From NCBI RefSeq assembly GCF_910592395.1, contig NC_088323.1, positions 7,998,001-8,062,000 on the forward strand: 64,000 nt of DNA, in the 5' to 3' direction. The notes under the pieces were generated by a model. That model was not told the DNA's origin. It made no database searches and worked only from the letters and a program-made list of their open reading frames with translations. This document shows, in pieces, positions 45,059 through 56,990 of this stretch. This DNA comes from Lineus longissimus. Taxonomy: Eukaryota > Nemertea > Pilidiophora > Heteronemertea > Lineidae. Position numbers and translations under genes: made by a program. How positions within the stretch are numbered: position 1 is the stretch's first letter; every line of letters begins with the position of its first letter.

Positions 45059-45498
45059 TCCCCTCCCCCTTTGTCACCCGGATTACCCAGTCGATGTTGT
45101 AAATATATATCATGTTGATCAGTTCCTGTCATATCATTTCTTTTACCATGTTCTAGATGTACATATCATATTATTTCTGGTCGCCATGTAGTTCAGTACG
45201 TGTAGTTTGTTTAGTTAGTTGATTTAGATTGAATTTAAACCTGGAGTTTCTCATTCTGGTGCTATACAAGGGTGCTAAACAGATGAGTGGTGTTAGCTGT
45301 GGTTCTAACATTGTGATTGTAAATGGTTCCGTTCGTATATTTGTTTCTTGCCAGGGCATTGTTTTACTCGACATTCCCATCCACATTCACTGTCCCTTTA
45401 TATTATATTATAGTATCAATGTATGGTAGTGTACATTCGTCATACCACACACGTTTTATATTGCATTATATTAAGTCCGCCGAGGACGGCTGTGTTTT
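45059..45498 (+). other. Gypsy-1 3' non-coding region
   Basis: 440 bp between ORF3 and the polypurine tract. The short ORFs here are not credible. Confidence 0.6.
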
Positions 45499-45512
45499 AA
45501 AGAGGGGGATAG
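45499..45512 (+). other. Polypurine tract of Gypsy-1
   Basis: AAAGAGGGGGATAG directly upstream of the 3' LTR. It is the expected primer for plus-strand synthesis. Confidence 0.85.
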
Positions 45513-46989
45513 TGAAACGGTCACCGAAATTACCTTCTTATTTTCGTAACCTTTTATGTAAACCTAGTTCCAGGCACAACGGTTTATTTCGTTTATTTTC
45601 GGACAAATTGTCAACAATTCTTTCTATCAATTTCCTGGATGCGTCGCCATTTTATCGGTCATGTGACCTGGACGGCGGCCATCACTGTTTACAATTTTCT
45701 CGTATTTTTATTGGTTCTTCCTATCACGTGAGTGGCTGAGGAATGCCGAATGACCTCCTTTCCTACAGCACCGCTAAAGTTAAAATTTCATTGTTACCTC
45801 TCTAACGAAAACTTCTGTTATCTTGCAAATTTGGAATTTATCTCGATTAATCGTAAGCTTATTTAATCACTCCTTAGCATGTGCCTCGAACTACGGTGTT
45901 TTAAGTTATATTCAGTGCGATCTCTGCCAGGAAACGAAGGCTTTTGTATCGGGTTGCTTGGTGATCTTTTCATATTTTAATTGGGGGTGTCTTTGTGTGC
46001 GCAGTGCATTGTGGATCGGAATGCCAGTTGAATTATCATGTGGTCACGTGGACTTCGGGTATTTAATGGGATAGCGTGGGTTTCCGAGCAGACCGGCTCA
46101 GATGCGATTAGACGCAGACGATTTTCTCCTCTTGCTAAGAGTCGAGCATTGGTACGTTTTTTTTATCTCCTCCTTTCTTCAGGAGTTGAGGGTACCCTTT
46201 TTATTCCTCTGTCTGTGGAGAGGCCAGTGACTTGCTCAAGTCTCTGACTTATATAAATTCTTTTTTTTCTGCATACCCCTCGTGCTGCTGGTGGATCACT
46301 GGGGCCTTGCGGTCACTGCAGACCATTTCGAAATCGCTAGACCTCCCGATATGCGTGTTGAGCTCGCGTAATTTTCTTTGGACCAGTTTTTTTGCTTCTG
46401 GCGAGCTCACCAGGTTGGACTGGTAAACGGGCCCAGAATCTCTTGTATCGGGTAACTTCAATTGCGGGAATCTTTCTGTTTTGCTGGGGCAAAACTTGTA
46501 TACACCTGGAATTGAGGTGTCGGTTGATTCTTCTTGGAATAGTTTTATTCCAAGAGGTTTTTTTTTTAAATACTTTTCCATGCCGGTCTCCTGAGGATTA
46601 ACCCTTTGCCATTCTGCCTTGATTTGCAACAGTTGCTAACTGTTGCCCTGACGACATATGTCTGAAGTTATTGTATGCCACGGATGAGTGGTCTGTCTCC
46701 CTGATGTTTTATGAGGGACCATTTATGTGCGATTGTGTTGACTATTGTGATGTACCTGTATATATTAATGTTGTAACCGGGTGTGGGTGGGGTGAGTATT
46801 GAGAATAGATGCCGTATATTTTAACTGTTGGCCTGGACTTTATTTAATTGGGTTACCCGCCTGATGTCAGTGTATATCAGGGGGCGTCATTTTGGCCGAG
46901 ATAATTTATGACAAGGAGGATCAGTAAGTTTGGCCAGAGGCTCTGACCTGGAGGTCACCACTGGCACTTTTAGCCCCGAGGTTGTGACA
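45513..46989 (+). repeat. Gypsy-1 3' LTR
   Basis: 1477 bp, with no difference from the 5' LTR that I could find by eye. The TATATAAA is at 46250-46257. Confidence 0.95.
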
Positions 46990-47121
46990 CTTGCCATGAT
47001 TCCCGGTTGCCCCTATGTTGTGACCATGCATGCATCAATGGCCTGGGATGTTGCAACCTACACTTCAAAGGAATGCGAAGTCTAAATCACATTTATTTTT
47101 TGTCCCCAGGTTGTGACTTTC

Positions 47122-47704
47122 CTAACAGCAATTGCAGACCATATCCCTGGTGATAGTGTTTTGTCATCTTAAAAATGAGCACCAGGACAAAGCACCAAAA
47201 ACCTGCCACTTAAGATCAGATCAGAAGTTACCTACGTGGTGCCAGTACCCACAAGTGCATGATTGACACCTAGATCATTTGAAGAAAAAATTGGCAGCAG
47301 AACCATGTGTGCATGGAGGGAGGTATTATAATATAAATACTGTGGAGACGCAATGTATTGGTCGTCCCAACATTGGGAGCTTTCATCCCCACCAGCCATA
47401 TCAGATGGCCAACTGGTTTCCCTCACTCGACCAGAAAACTCATCAAAAGATACGAAAGATGTTGAGATTCAGATTACATTTGCTTGTTGTCTGCTGGATT
47501 CTGACCATCCATATGCTGAGTTGTTGCAGTCCCAGAACCATCGCTAATTCTAGTATTTATGATGCACCTACTGTCACAACCTAATTCAGCTGGTTATTCA
47601 GGGTTATTTGCCTCTGATTTATCTGGTTATATCCTGGTGCAAACCTAATTTCTCAACATGACAAAATACTTTCACCAGGGATATGGTCTGCAATTTGCTG
47701 TTAG
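47122..47704. mobile_element. TIR element (MITE-like), copy C
   Basis: Counterpart of 4037-4620 with the same ends and one fewer C in the interior. Confidence 0.75.
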
Positions 47705-47740
47705 GCGAATTGCCCAATACTAGTTAATGTTTGTTTTGTC

Positions 47741-47791
47741 AGCTCACCTCTTAGCAGAGGTGAGCTTATCCCATACCGTGGCGTCCGTTGT

Positions 47792-47841
<50 letters not shown>

Positions 47842-48616
47842 TTCGTCGTCGTCGTCGTCGTCCGTCGTCCGTTAGCAGGGCACGTTTCGTAACTGTTAGA
47901 GCTATTGAGTTGAAACTTAGTACACATGTACCCTTATGTAATGAAACCTTGGAGACCAAGTTTCAGTCCGATTCGTTTCATGGTTTGGCCACCAGGGGGC
48001 CAAACGTTAAAAGTGAAAATATGCAATATCTCCCTTAATAGTAGTCGGGAAATTTTGAAAAAAATATGGTAGGTACTTCTACCAAAGGTGCATCATATAT
48101 CCTCCGGGTTTTTGATTTGACCTCCTTTTCAAGGTCACAGAGGTCAAATGGTGTGAATTGGCCGTTACGATGTAACGATGGCACGTTTCTAAACTGCAAT
48201 GACTATTGATACCAAATTTGGTACACATTTACCCCTTAGTCAGGTGATCTAAGGGACCGAAGTTTGGTCCAATATGATTCACCACTTGACCACCAGGGGG
48301 CAAAATCCAAAAACCTTAAAAATGTGATTATTCCTTAACTTCTTGCCCGATTGCCACCAATTTGATATCATGGGTACATCTAACCACCATACAGTATATG
48401 TCACACAGGTTTTTAATTTGACCTTCTTGTCAAGGTCACAGAGGTCAAATGACGTAAATTCGCCGTCAGGACGTAACTATGGCACGTTTCTTAACTGCAA
48501 TGACTATTGATCACAAATTAAGTACACATGTACCCCTTGGTCAGGTGATCTCAGGTACCGAAGTCTGGTGCGATCTGATTTGCCGTTTGGTCTCCAGGGA
48601 GGGGGCCAAATCCTAG
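47741..48616. repeat. Dispersed repeat with hairpin, truncated (copy C)
   Basis: Counterpart of 4657-5540. It breaks off after CCAAATCCTA where copy A continues for another 0.65 kb. The (CGT)n array at 47788-47871 is about 14 bases shorter than in copy A. Confidence 0.85.
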
Positions 48617-48809
48617 AAAGAATGTAAATCATTTTCTAAGCACTGTACAAAAACATATACTCATCCCGGGAATCAAAATCCTGAACTCTAGGCTGTTGTG
48701 AATGAACTATTAATCCCTCCACTTAGAATGTTATTATGTTAAGCATGCCTATTAATGCGGTTACGTCATTGTAAGTTACCTATGCTTTGGTCTAGTTAGT
48801 CCGGAATAA
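48617..48809. other. Spacer before Gypsy-2 copy C
   Basis: Matches 6193-6384. No gene. Confidence 0.5.
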
Positions 48810-48826
48810 ATAATCATAGAAGGTAG

Positions 48827-49481
48827 ATGTGTTTTGTGTGTTCTCCTTGGGCTAATACATCAAACGGACGGACGAAAACAAACGGACTCATCAAAACACT
48901 ACTCGCACCTACGAAAGCAGCAACGAAAACGTACAAGGAACTAACGAAAGTTGTAAGTGACCATCTTACACCAAAACCAATAATCATTGCTGAACGATAC
49001 ATTTTACAATCGAAAACAAGCCGAGGGAGAGACGGTTGCTCAATTCGCAAAGGAGCAACGCAAATTGGCAGAAAAGTGAGATTTTAAGAATTTCCTGGAT
49101 GACGTTCTGAGGGACATGTTTGTCATTGGTCTCAAAAATCGCACAGCACAAAGGAAGTTACTGAGTGAGTCGGAACTTTCATTAGACAAAGCATTCAAGA
49201 TTGCGTTGAGTTGTGAAATGGCTGAGGAGAATGTACAACAAATTCATCCCGCAAGCGAAGTGAAACTTGTAAACTCCAAGGCACATCACTATAAGGAGTG
49301 CTGGAGGTGTGGTAGGTCTAATCACAGCCCGGACACGTGTTACCATAAAGAGACTGAGTGCCATCTATGTCATTCCCGTGGACATATTCGCCGGAAGTGT
49401 ACAAAGACGGCAGAAAGTAAAAAGTCGTCTGAGACCAAAGGACACTTCAAATACGGTAAAAAGGTTAAATACAAAGGTTAA
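48827..49481 (+). pseudogene. gag: Gypsy-2 gag, frameshifted (copy C)
   Basis: Two frames, 48827-49087 and 49116-49481, with the same frameshift and the same pair of CCHC knuckles as copy A. Confidence 0.8.
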
Positions 49482-51669
49482 ATATGCTCAACAGATTGGA
49501 TCGGACACTGATTCGTCGAATACCGATGATGATACCCATGGGGATATACGTCACACACGGATGAAAAAAGTTACGTTGAACGTGGGAGCGGATTCGGATA
49601 CGGATTCGGCGGATACTGGTGATTCACACCAGTCTAATGGATATGGACACGAGAAACTGGGAAGGAGCAAAATAACGATAGGATCCGTTAGAGACAACGT
49701 CGGGCAGCCGAGGAAAACGCCAGAAATAATGACCTCGGTGATGCTAAACGGAAAACGTGTGCCAATGGAGATGGATACCGGTGCAGCAGTTTCGATGATT
49801 TTAAAGAGGCTATATCGGAAATATCTCGTCAAACGGGTTGAGATTAAACCTTGTGATGTTGTCTTAAAATCAATAACTGGGAACACCCTTCCTGTTGTTG
49901 GTGTGGCCATGGTTAATGTTCAATACGAGGATCAACACGTCAACAATCTTCCATTGTATGTTGTACGCAGTGACGGTCCCGCTCTGTTCGGGCGAGATTA
50001 GTTGCAATTCATTGGCTTGAATTGGGACGCATTGTGTGTAAATCGAGTCAATAGTATCCTAAATAATCACAATGGCGGTCAACTACCAGAATTAAGCGAA
50101 ATTCTGGAAAAGCAGAAGGACGTATTCAAATCCGAATTGGGAAAAGCCAAGAACTTTAAAGCTGAACTGCGGGTGAAATTGGATGCGACGCCTATATTCT
50201 TTAAAGCAAGGCCTGTTCCCTATGCTATTCTTGAGGATGTGAAGGAATCTATTTTAAAGGAGGAACGAGAAGGGATTCTCGAGCGAGTTGAATATAGTGA
50301 CTGGGCAGCCCCTATTGTGCCGGTTAGGAAACCAGACGGGTCACTACGGGTTTGTGGTGATTTCAAAGTGACTATAAACAAGTACATTGCGAATCCTGAG
50401 CATCCAATGCCACACATAGATGAACTGTACCAGAAATTGAAAGGAGGTGAGAAGTTTTCCAAACTAGATCTCTCAAACGCATATAAACAAATTGAGGTCG
50501 AGGACGAATCCAGAAAATATCTCACTATAAACACTCCGCTAGGTTTATTTCGTTACACGCGCTTGGCATTCGGGGTCAGCTGTGCCCCTCAACTGTTCCA
50601 ATCAATGATGGACGAAGTGCTGCAGGGAGTTGATTGCGCGTGCAACATGGACGACATAGCTCTGACCGGAAAGGACGATCCTGATCACTTGTACAATCTA
50701 GACCAAGTGCTTCAGAGACAAGATGATAATGGACTCCGCTGTAAACTCCCAAAGTGCACGTTCATGAAACCGTCAATGAAGTGGTTAAGTTTTGTAGTCA
50801 ACAAAGATGGACTACGCATGGCCGATGACACCGTTGCGGCAGTCCGTGACGCACCGCGTCCAACCAGTAGGACTGAAATGCAGTCGTTTCTAGGATTAGT
50901 AAATCATTACCGCAGATACGCTCGAAACCTTTCCTCGATCGCAGCGCCTCTATCAGATCTGTTACGGAAGGACCAGAAGTGGATATGGACTCCCGAATGT
51001 GAGACTGCATTCCAGGAAATCATAAGACTGTTGACAACGGAGGCCGGTGTACTGGTACATTATGATCCTAGGAAGGACGTTACATTGGCAGTTGACGCAT
51101 CACCCAAGGGGTTAGGTGCGGTTTTGTCGCATATTACGGACAGCGGGGAACGCCCCATCGCTTACGCATCTAGGACACTCACTAAAGCAGAGGTTAATTA
51201 TTCGCAGTTAGAAAAAGAAGGACTGGCAGTTATATTCGGATTGCATAAGTTCCACCAGTTCCTATTTGGACACAAGTTTACCCTAATTACTGACAAAAGG
51301 CCAATCAGTTACATATTTGGTCCCAAACGGGGTATACCTGTTCTTGCAGCCGCGCGGATACAAATGTTGGCAATCCAACTAGCCGCTTATGATTATGACA
51401 TTCAGTGCCGTAAATCAGAAGCTAACGGCAATGCCGATGCATTGTCCAGGCTACCGCTACCTGTGGAGGGCAGTACGGAAGAGTTCATTCAGTGGACAGC
51501 AGACGCAACGGAACTCAATATCGCGCAGATAAGTACCCTCCCTGTTACGGCTAAGAACATTGCAAAGGAGTGCGACATGATCCTGTGTTGTCAAAGGTAT
51601 CGCATTTCACCAGCACATTTCAAACGAGTTGAAACCGTACTACAATCGCAGGGACGAAATCACTACTGA
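49309..51669 (+). pseudogene. pol: Gypsy-2 protease-RT-RNase H with internal stop (copy C)
   Basis: The TAG at 49999-50001 is shared with copy A, as is NMDD in place of Y-X-DD. A few residues differ from copy A (Phe to Leu in the RT fingers, Met to Ile near HPMPH, Asn to Lys in the RNase H). This amounts to roughly ten differences in 1.7 kb, a rough eye count that gauges the divergence of the two copies. Confidence 0.88.
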
Positions 51670-51711
51670 GGATGGCTCCTATGGGGAATACGCACCATAA
51701 TCCGAAATAAA

Positions 51712-51997
51712 TTGCAGGGAGAAATACTTGAGGAATTACACCATGGTCACCCAGGAATAGAACGCATGAAAGGTCTTGCCAGGTTACATGTGTGGTGGGC
51801 TAATCTCGATAGCGACATAAACGATTGGTTCAAACATGTGGCGCATGCCAAAATGTGCATTCAACTCCCGCACCGGCACAAGGAAATCCTTGGAAATGGC
51901 CATCAGGGCCATGGAAACGAGTCCATGTTGATTTCGCCGGGCCATTTCATGGGACACATGTTTTTCATCGCAGTTGATGCTTATTCGAAATGGCCAG
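51712..51997 (+). pseudogene. Gypsy-2 integrase, N-terminal part (copy C)
   Basis: Same as 9287-9572 with a Gly-to-Asp change (INDWFKH). It is cut by the Harbinger element. Confidence 0.8.
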
Positions 51998-52239
51998 GGC
52001 CGACCGCATAGAAACTCCGATAGTGAAGCCGTGTTAGTTGTCCTGACAGGGCCTGACAACATATACGGTAACAGCGCCAAAATATTGACCGCATAGAAAC
52101 GCTGTTAAGATGTTGTTAGTGAAGCCTTCTGTTAGACTATCGGTAGTGTTACGAGACCATTTGCCGGGCCCAAGGTTGATGAAACACGCGCCTTTTTCGC
52201 AGTAGTTGTTGCATGTGTCTCGCGGTAGGACCGTCAAAC

Positions 52240-52633
52240 ATGTCCAAGACAAAACGTACAAGGGCTCCCGATTATTCGGCGGAGGAAAAGCGGGTAATTA
52301 CCCGCTTGTTTTGTAAGCACAACAACATCCTGACAGCAAAACATTCGTCAACAATTTCGCAAAAGGATAAAACAGTGATTTTCGCGGATATTCTTCATCA
52401 AGTTAATGCTGTGGGTGTCACCAAACGCAGTCTAGACGGCATCAAGGACAGATGGCAAGCGATCAAAAGAGAAGTGAAAGCAAAAGTTGCTGCGTATCTT
52501 CGCAACAGACTTAAAGAAGCCGTGAAGACAGGTGGTGGCGAAAACCCGTACGCAGATGATGACGATCCTGAAAGCATCCTCAACGAGTATGAGAAGCTGG
52601 TTTACGCTATTCTCCCCCCAGAGCAAGTTGCAG
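52240..52633 (+). CDS. Harbinger Myb/SANT-like protein, exon 1 (copy C)
   Basis: Start ATG, Myb/SANT-like helices and CAG|GTGGGT donor as in copy A. One silent change is visible. It splices to 53099. Confidence 0.8.
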
Positions 52634-53098
52634 GTGGGTTTTGTATTGCTTGCATTGTTTTAATGTTCTATAGTTTTTCTCAAAATAAACATTATATGAA
52701 ATTATGCGCGGGAGATCGAGAAGCGTGTCATATGCATAATAGGCTCCATCAATGCGCGCGACAACACAGGGTGATTAAAAAAAATCCAACTGTGAAAGCA
52801 GATATGTGACATTGGTAGCATTGAAAAGAGTAGACCAATACATTTCGGATGATGTGTATCTTATAATTTTATCGTCAGCAGTTTTCAACATATTAACCCT
52901 TGGATCTGGGTTTCGTTTTTTTTTAATCACACTGTAGATTAAATATTTCAATATTTTTATGAAATGAATAAAAGATAGGGCCTTTTAGTGAAAATGAAGC
53001 GTGTTTCAAAGTTGATATCCCAAGCTGTTACCTGAACCTCATAAGATTTTAATATAAAAACGTATTTTCTGTTTTAACCGTACCACATTTTGTTTCAG

Positions 53099-53625
53099 GA
53101 ATTGAAGGAGGATTCGCTACTGATGAGATTGGCTGCAACCAAGAGAAGTTTGGTTCAGCCTCGACGTCGTCAGCGCACTTGGGTGATGATGACGGGAGTG
53201 ATTTTCATGACGACGACGATGATGATGTGGATCCTGGGCACTCACTTTCATCATCTCCTGCAGGCAACGAAGGACCGTGGGCTTCTAGTACCTCATCCTT
53301 GAAATCTCAGCGAGAATCACGCAGTATGAATTGGCGGGAGATCCATAAAAGTCGCAAGGAACATGGGCCTTCAAAGCCTACAGTCACTGCTAGCGAGTAC
53401 TACGAGGAAATGTTGAAAATTGAGGAAAAGAAATTGAAACTGAAGAGAAAGTTTTTCGAATTGAAGGAATCATATTACAAGGATAAGTTAGCTATTTTGA
53501 GGTCGGAAAAAAAGACTCGGCCAACAACATCTTCTGCCTCACAAGGTACCCCAAATACAACGGAATATCATACGTTGCAGCCTGCTCCATTGTGGCAACC
53601 TTATCACTCTTTTGAAAACAACTAA
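53099..53625 (+). CDS. Harbinger Myb/SANT-like protein, exon 2 (copy C)
   Basis: Acidic run, Ser-rich linker and basic helix as in copy A. A change near 53160 (GATTCG to CCTCGA context) alters one or two residues. The reading frame stays open to TAA. Confidence 0.8.
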
Positions 53626-54080
53626 AATGACGGCTGTTCTGAGGATTAAGATGAACTGCATCATGTGTGGGGAATAAATGAATAACGACTAACACATAGT
53701 TACACAGGTGTGGTTCTGACGTGTGCATTTTATTTTAATTCTTATTGAACGGTATCGCCAATTGTTGGGAACGAAAAATAATTTAAAGGCTTACTGCATT
53801 GAATGTCAAAATTATCACATCTGTCGTGACATAATCCGGAAAACCTCAATTGGAGGTATGCAGACAAATTCTGTATTGTGGCCCTTGTACACTTTTTTTA
53901 CAGCGTCATTGCTACAAATAGTAAATCACCCGAGCTAAAATTAATTGCGTGTTTGTTTTGATCTTTTTGTTATCTGTCAGCAAGAATTTGTCAAAATTTA
54001 TTTCATTATTTCAGTTTTCAATGTGTAATGTCAGGTACAATCAATAAATTCTCACACATAGTTTTAAAAATTATTTCAAA

Positions 54081-54832
54081 TTATTCGAAAACCCGACGAA
54101 CTAGTTCATTCCGAGCTCTTATCCCCTCATTGTTGTTCCGGATTATCGCACGGCCGGCATCAACTTCCATGGCATTCATCACATTTTGATCAATCACTTG
54201 ATTAAAAGGTACCTTTTGTTGAATTGCGAAATTATGAAGTGCACCACATGCTGCAATAATCCGTGATGCTCTTGCTGGCTGAAACATGATAGGCTTTGTC
54301 AGACATCGCCATCGCATCTTCCAGACTCCGTTGCACCTTTCAATTGCTGATCGAATACTTTTGTGAGCCCTATTGTAACGATTTTGACCATTATTGCCTG
54401 GAGTCGCATATGGTGTAAGAAGCCATTTTTTAAGAGGGTATCCAGAGTTCCCAAGAATCCAACTGTCGGGTACCAAGCCATTCTCGAAGCGATCCCATAC
54501 ATGGGAATTCTGTAGGATGAATGAATCGTGGCCAGACCCCGGCCACCTTGCATCCAAGTCGAATATCTTTAAGTCGGGGCCACAGACTATCTGAGTGTTG
54601 ATCGAATGCCAACCGCCACGGTTAACGAATGCCGCCTCATTCGCAGGTCTGTGCGGACCAATAACTTCAACATGACTTCCATCTATTAATCCTGCGATGC
54701 AAGGAAAGCCACGCCCACGTTCATAGAATGCTTGTTTTGCTAGCGTGATTTCATCAGCATCCGGCCACTGTATGAAAGTGTCCATCCAGCACTGCGGTAC
54801 ACAATTGGTGAGAAGGTTCTAGCGCCTTTGAC
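54081..54832 (-). pseudogene. Harbinger transposase exon 2, deleted (copy C)
   Basis: The catalytic core with DGSH, DARWPG..HDS and the Glu region is intact from 54785 leftward. The 107 bp deletion near 54788 removes about 36 codons upstream of it, and because 107 is not a multiple of three it shifts the frame from exon 1. The copy is therefore non-functional as a full-length transposase. Confidence 0.85.
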
Positions 54833-54951
54833 CTAGAAAAACAACAGGCAACAGTTTTAGCATTTCTCATAGAATGGTGTATAGGAAATTTGTGTTCATC
54901 GCATACTATGATAAAATTGAGCATACATGTATCAATGTATGGGATACGTAC

Positions 54952-55181
54952 CTGTGGCTGAAACTTTCTAAGCTTGGTTTCAGTATGTCCACAAGTCCAC
55001 CAAATATCTCTTCAGGGAAACGGTATTTATCGAAGAATTCACCCTCTCGGTACTGTTCAAATGGGTTTATTCTTTGTTTGAATGTTCTCATCACATCAAT
55101 TCCTCCGTATTGAAGCTGTTCCTCCACCGCGATGTTGGCTTCGACTCGCCACATCTTGCCCGCCTCGAAGCAAGACCTCAA
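54952..55181 (-). pseudogene. Harbinger transposase exon 1 (copy C)
   Basis: Exon 1 is unchanged from copy A, with the GTACGT donor at 54951. It is listed as part of a broken gene because exon 2 is frameshifted. Confidence 0.8.
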
Positions 55182-55397
55182 CTAACAGCGCACTAAAGGT
55201 GGTCCCGATCACCTTTACTGAATTGACCTACCAGCGCCTATCGATATGTCCTCCGATAGCCTAACAAACTTTATATGCGGCTGCCCTAACAACGTTGTTA
55301 CGTACCGGAGATTCTATGCGGGGATAGTGCCTATCGGCGGATCCTTAAATCGCCCATAGGCCCTGTTAGCGCTATCGGAGTTTCTGTGCGGTCGGCC

Positions 55398-55874
55398 TAC
55401 CGCATGAAATCAACTAGCGCTACGCGTACAATAGAAATCATGCGCAAGATATTCGCGGAACATGGTATCTGTACTGAATTAGTATCAGATAACGGGCCGC
55501 AATTCGTATCAGCCGAATTTCGAGACTTTCTCAAGGGTAATGGCATAAAACATGTGTTGCCAGCCCCGTATCACCCCAGCACAAACGGACAGGCAGAACG
55601 ATTCGTCGGAACTTTCAAAAAGGTGTTTAGAAAGGGTATGAAAGCAAGGGCGGAGAGGCCGACATCATTGAATCATAAACTATGTGAATTTTTGCTGACC
55701 TACCGCACCACTCCCCATACCACAACTAAACGTACGCCAGCAGAAATCCTGAGTAGGCGACTGAAAACCCGTCAGGACTTAGTACATCCGGATGCTTCTG
55801 AAAGGATTCAAAGACAAGCATCTGGGAACGTTCGAACCAAAACCACTCGAGAACTTTCCGTGGGTGATTCGTGA
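55398..55874 (+). pseudogene. Gypsy-2 integrase, C-terminal part (copy C)
   Basis: SDNGPQFVS and NGQAERF are present; TGA at 55872. Same as 13080-13556. Confidence 0.85.
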
Positions 55875-56179
55875 TAACCAAGGACTACCGTCAGAGAGCC
55901 AATACTTTGGTTACAGGGGTTGTGACTGAACGTTTAAGTCCATGTTCTTATCATGTTACCGTGGGTGATTTGGTTTGGAAACGACATATAGATCAGTTGC
56001 GCCCAATTGATATCTCATTGTTGAAAGACAATAAGGGAGAAAATGATTGAGGGAATTAGGCCTACTGGAGATAGCTCCATGGTGACATTTGAGCCGGAGT
56101 CTAGACAGACTGTCAGTACTAATGATGAAACGCCAAGTCTGTCTACACCCGGTGTGACAGGAGAGAGTTCGGTGCCTAG

Positions 56180-56791
56180 TTCATACTCCGACGCACGACC
56201 GCCGGCGACCGACGCATGATCAAATTCTCGACGCCGACGTCGTGGTGTTGATTCATACTTTCGCGTGGGACGGCGATGGCCATCGGCGTCGGGACGCGCG
56301 TTCGGTCAGCGTGCGATATTAAAGAGTTCAACAAATTTGACTCTCTGCGTCCGATCGCGGCGTCGTACCAATGAATGATCACTTTTCTGGCCATGGGACC
56401 AAGGACTCATGTTTATGCATATTTTCAAAGGCGCCTAGTTCAAACTGGAAAGACGGGGAATGGGAATTGATTACGTCGTTTTACGCTTGAGCTTCCTCAC
56501 ATAACGAAGTTAAAATGTCGGACGCAGAAGAGCTACTAATATGTGAAGTAAAACGTTACATACATATCTCGTCGGTGGCGTTTTCTTCGCATCCTGTAGA
56601 GGACAGCCATTGCCTGGACATTTAAAATAAGCAGTGCGTCCTCCTCCTCCATTTTGACGTGGCAGAATGGTATAATCGCGTGAGCCTTCATAGTCACGCG
56701 ATACGACGCCTACAAAATCGTGCGATGGCATAGGCGACCGACGCAGGACGCTGCGTTCGACGCCGGCGATGGTCGTGCGTCGGAGTATGAA
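56180..56791. mobile_element. 612 bp CGACGCC-rich TIR element (copy C)
   Basis: Same ends as 13860-14471. The flanking Gypsy-2 sequence has GAGAGAG where copy A has GAGAG. Confidence 0.78.
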
Positions 56792-56819
56792 TCCACCTTT
56801 AGACGATCAACAAGGAGTA

Positions 56820-56990
56820 GGACAGTAGTAGGTATAATGTCCCTTTCAACGCCCGAAATACGAGGCCCAAAGTCCGAGGGTCCCGGGGCGTTGAAAGGTG
56901 CATCATTGACGCCCGCGACAAATGCCCTCCCGTGATATTGTGCTTGAAGAATTTTTTCCGCGCTTCGTGTAAGTGCTCAAAAATTCGGCG
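56820..56990. repeat. CCTTTC/GAAAGG repeat block (third copy)
   Basis: Matches 14500-14632, then extends through TTTTTTCCGCGCTTCGTG to AAAAATTCGG, the end also seen at 29524. This shows the full unit is about 170 bp or longer. Confidence 0.6.

Larger units (their letters stand above)
36329..46989 (+). mobile_element. Complete Ty3/Gypsy LTR retrotransposon (Gypsy-1), 10661 bp
   Basis: Two LTRs of 1477 bp start TG and end CA, with CTTG target duplications on both sides (36325-36328, 46990-46993). A primer-binding-site-like sequence follows the 5' LTR and a polypurine tract precedes the 3' LTR. Gag, Pol and a third ORF are all open. The LTRs look identical base for base where I compared them, and the empty site survives in copy A, so insertion is recent and followed the duplication (or separates two haplotypes). 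Confidence 0.96.
51998..55397. mobile_element. PIF/Harbinger transposon (copy C), deleted in the transposase
   Basis: Same TIRs and genes as 9573-13079. 107 bp is missing inside transposase exon 2, at about 54788. It could be moved only by a transposase made elsewhere, such as copy A. Confidence 0.9.
48810..56820 (+). mobile_element. Decayed Ty3/Gypsy element (Gypsy-2), copy C
   Basis: Same lesions and nested insertions as in copy A, so it was broken before duplication. Confidence 0.8.
32423..56952. repeat. Segmental duplication, copy C
   Basis: Direct repeat of 1-14632 enlarged by the 10.66 kb Gypsy-1 insertion. The right end is at 56952, after TGCTTGAAGAAT; beyond it the two copies diverge completely. 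Confidence 0.92.

Noticed and set aside
36329..46989. Gypsy-1 as an endogenous retrovirus with an envelope gene
   Set aside because: The third ORF has no signal peptide, fusion-peptide-like stretch or transmembrane segment, so it is not an Env.
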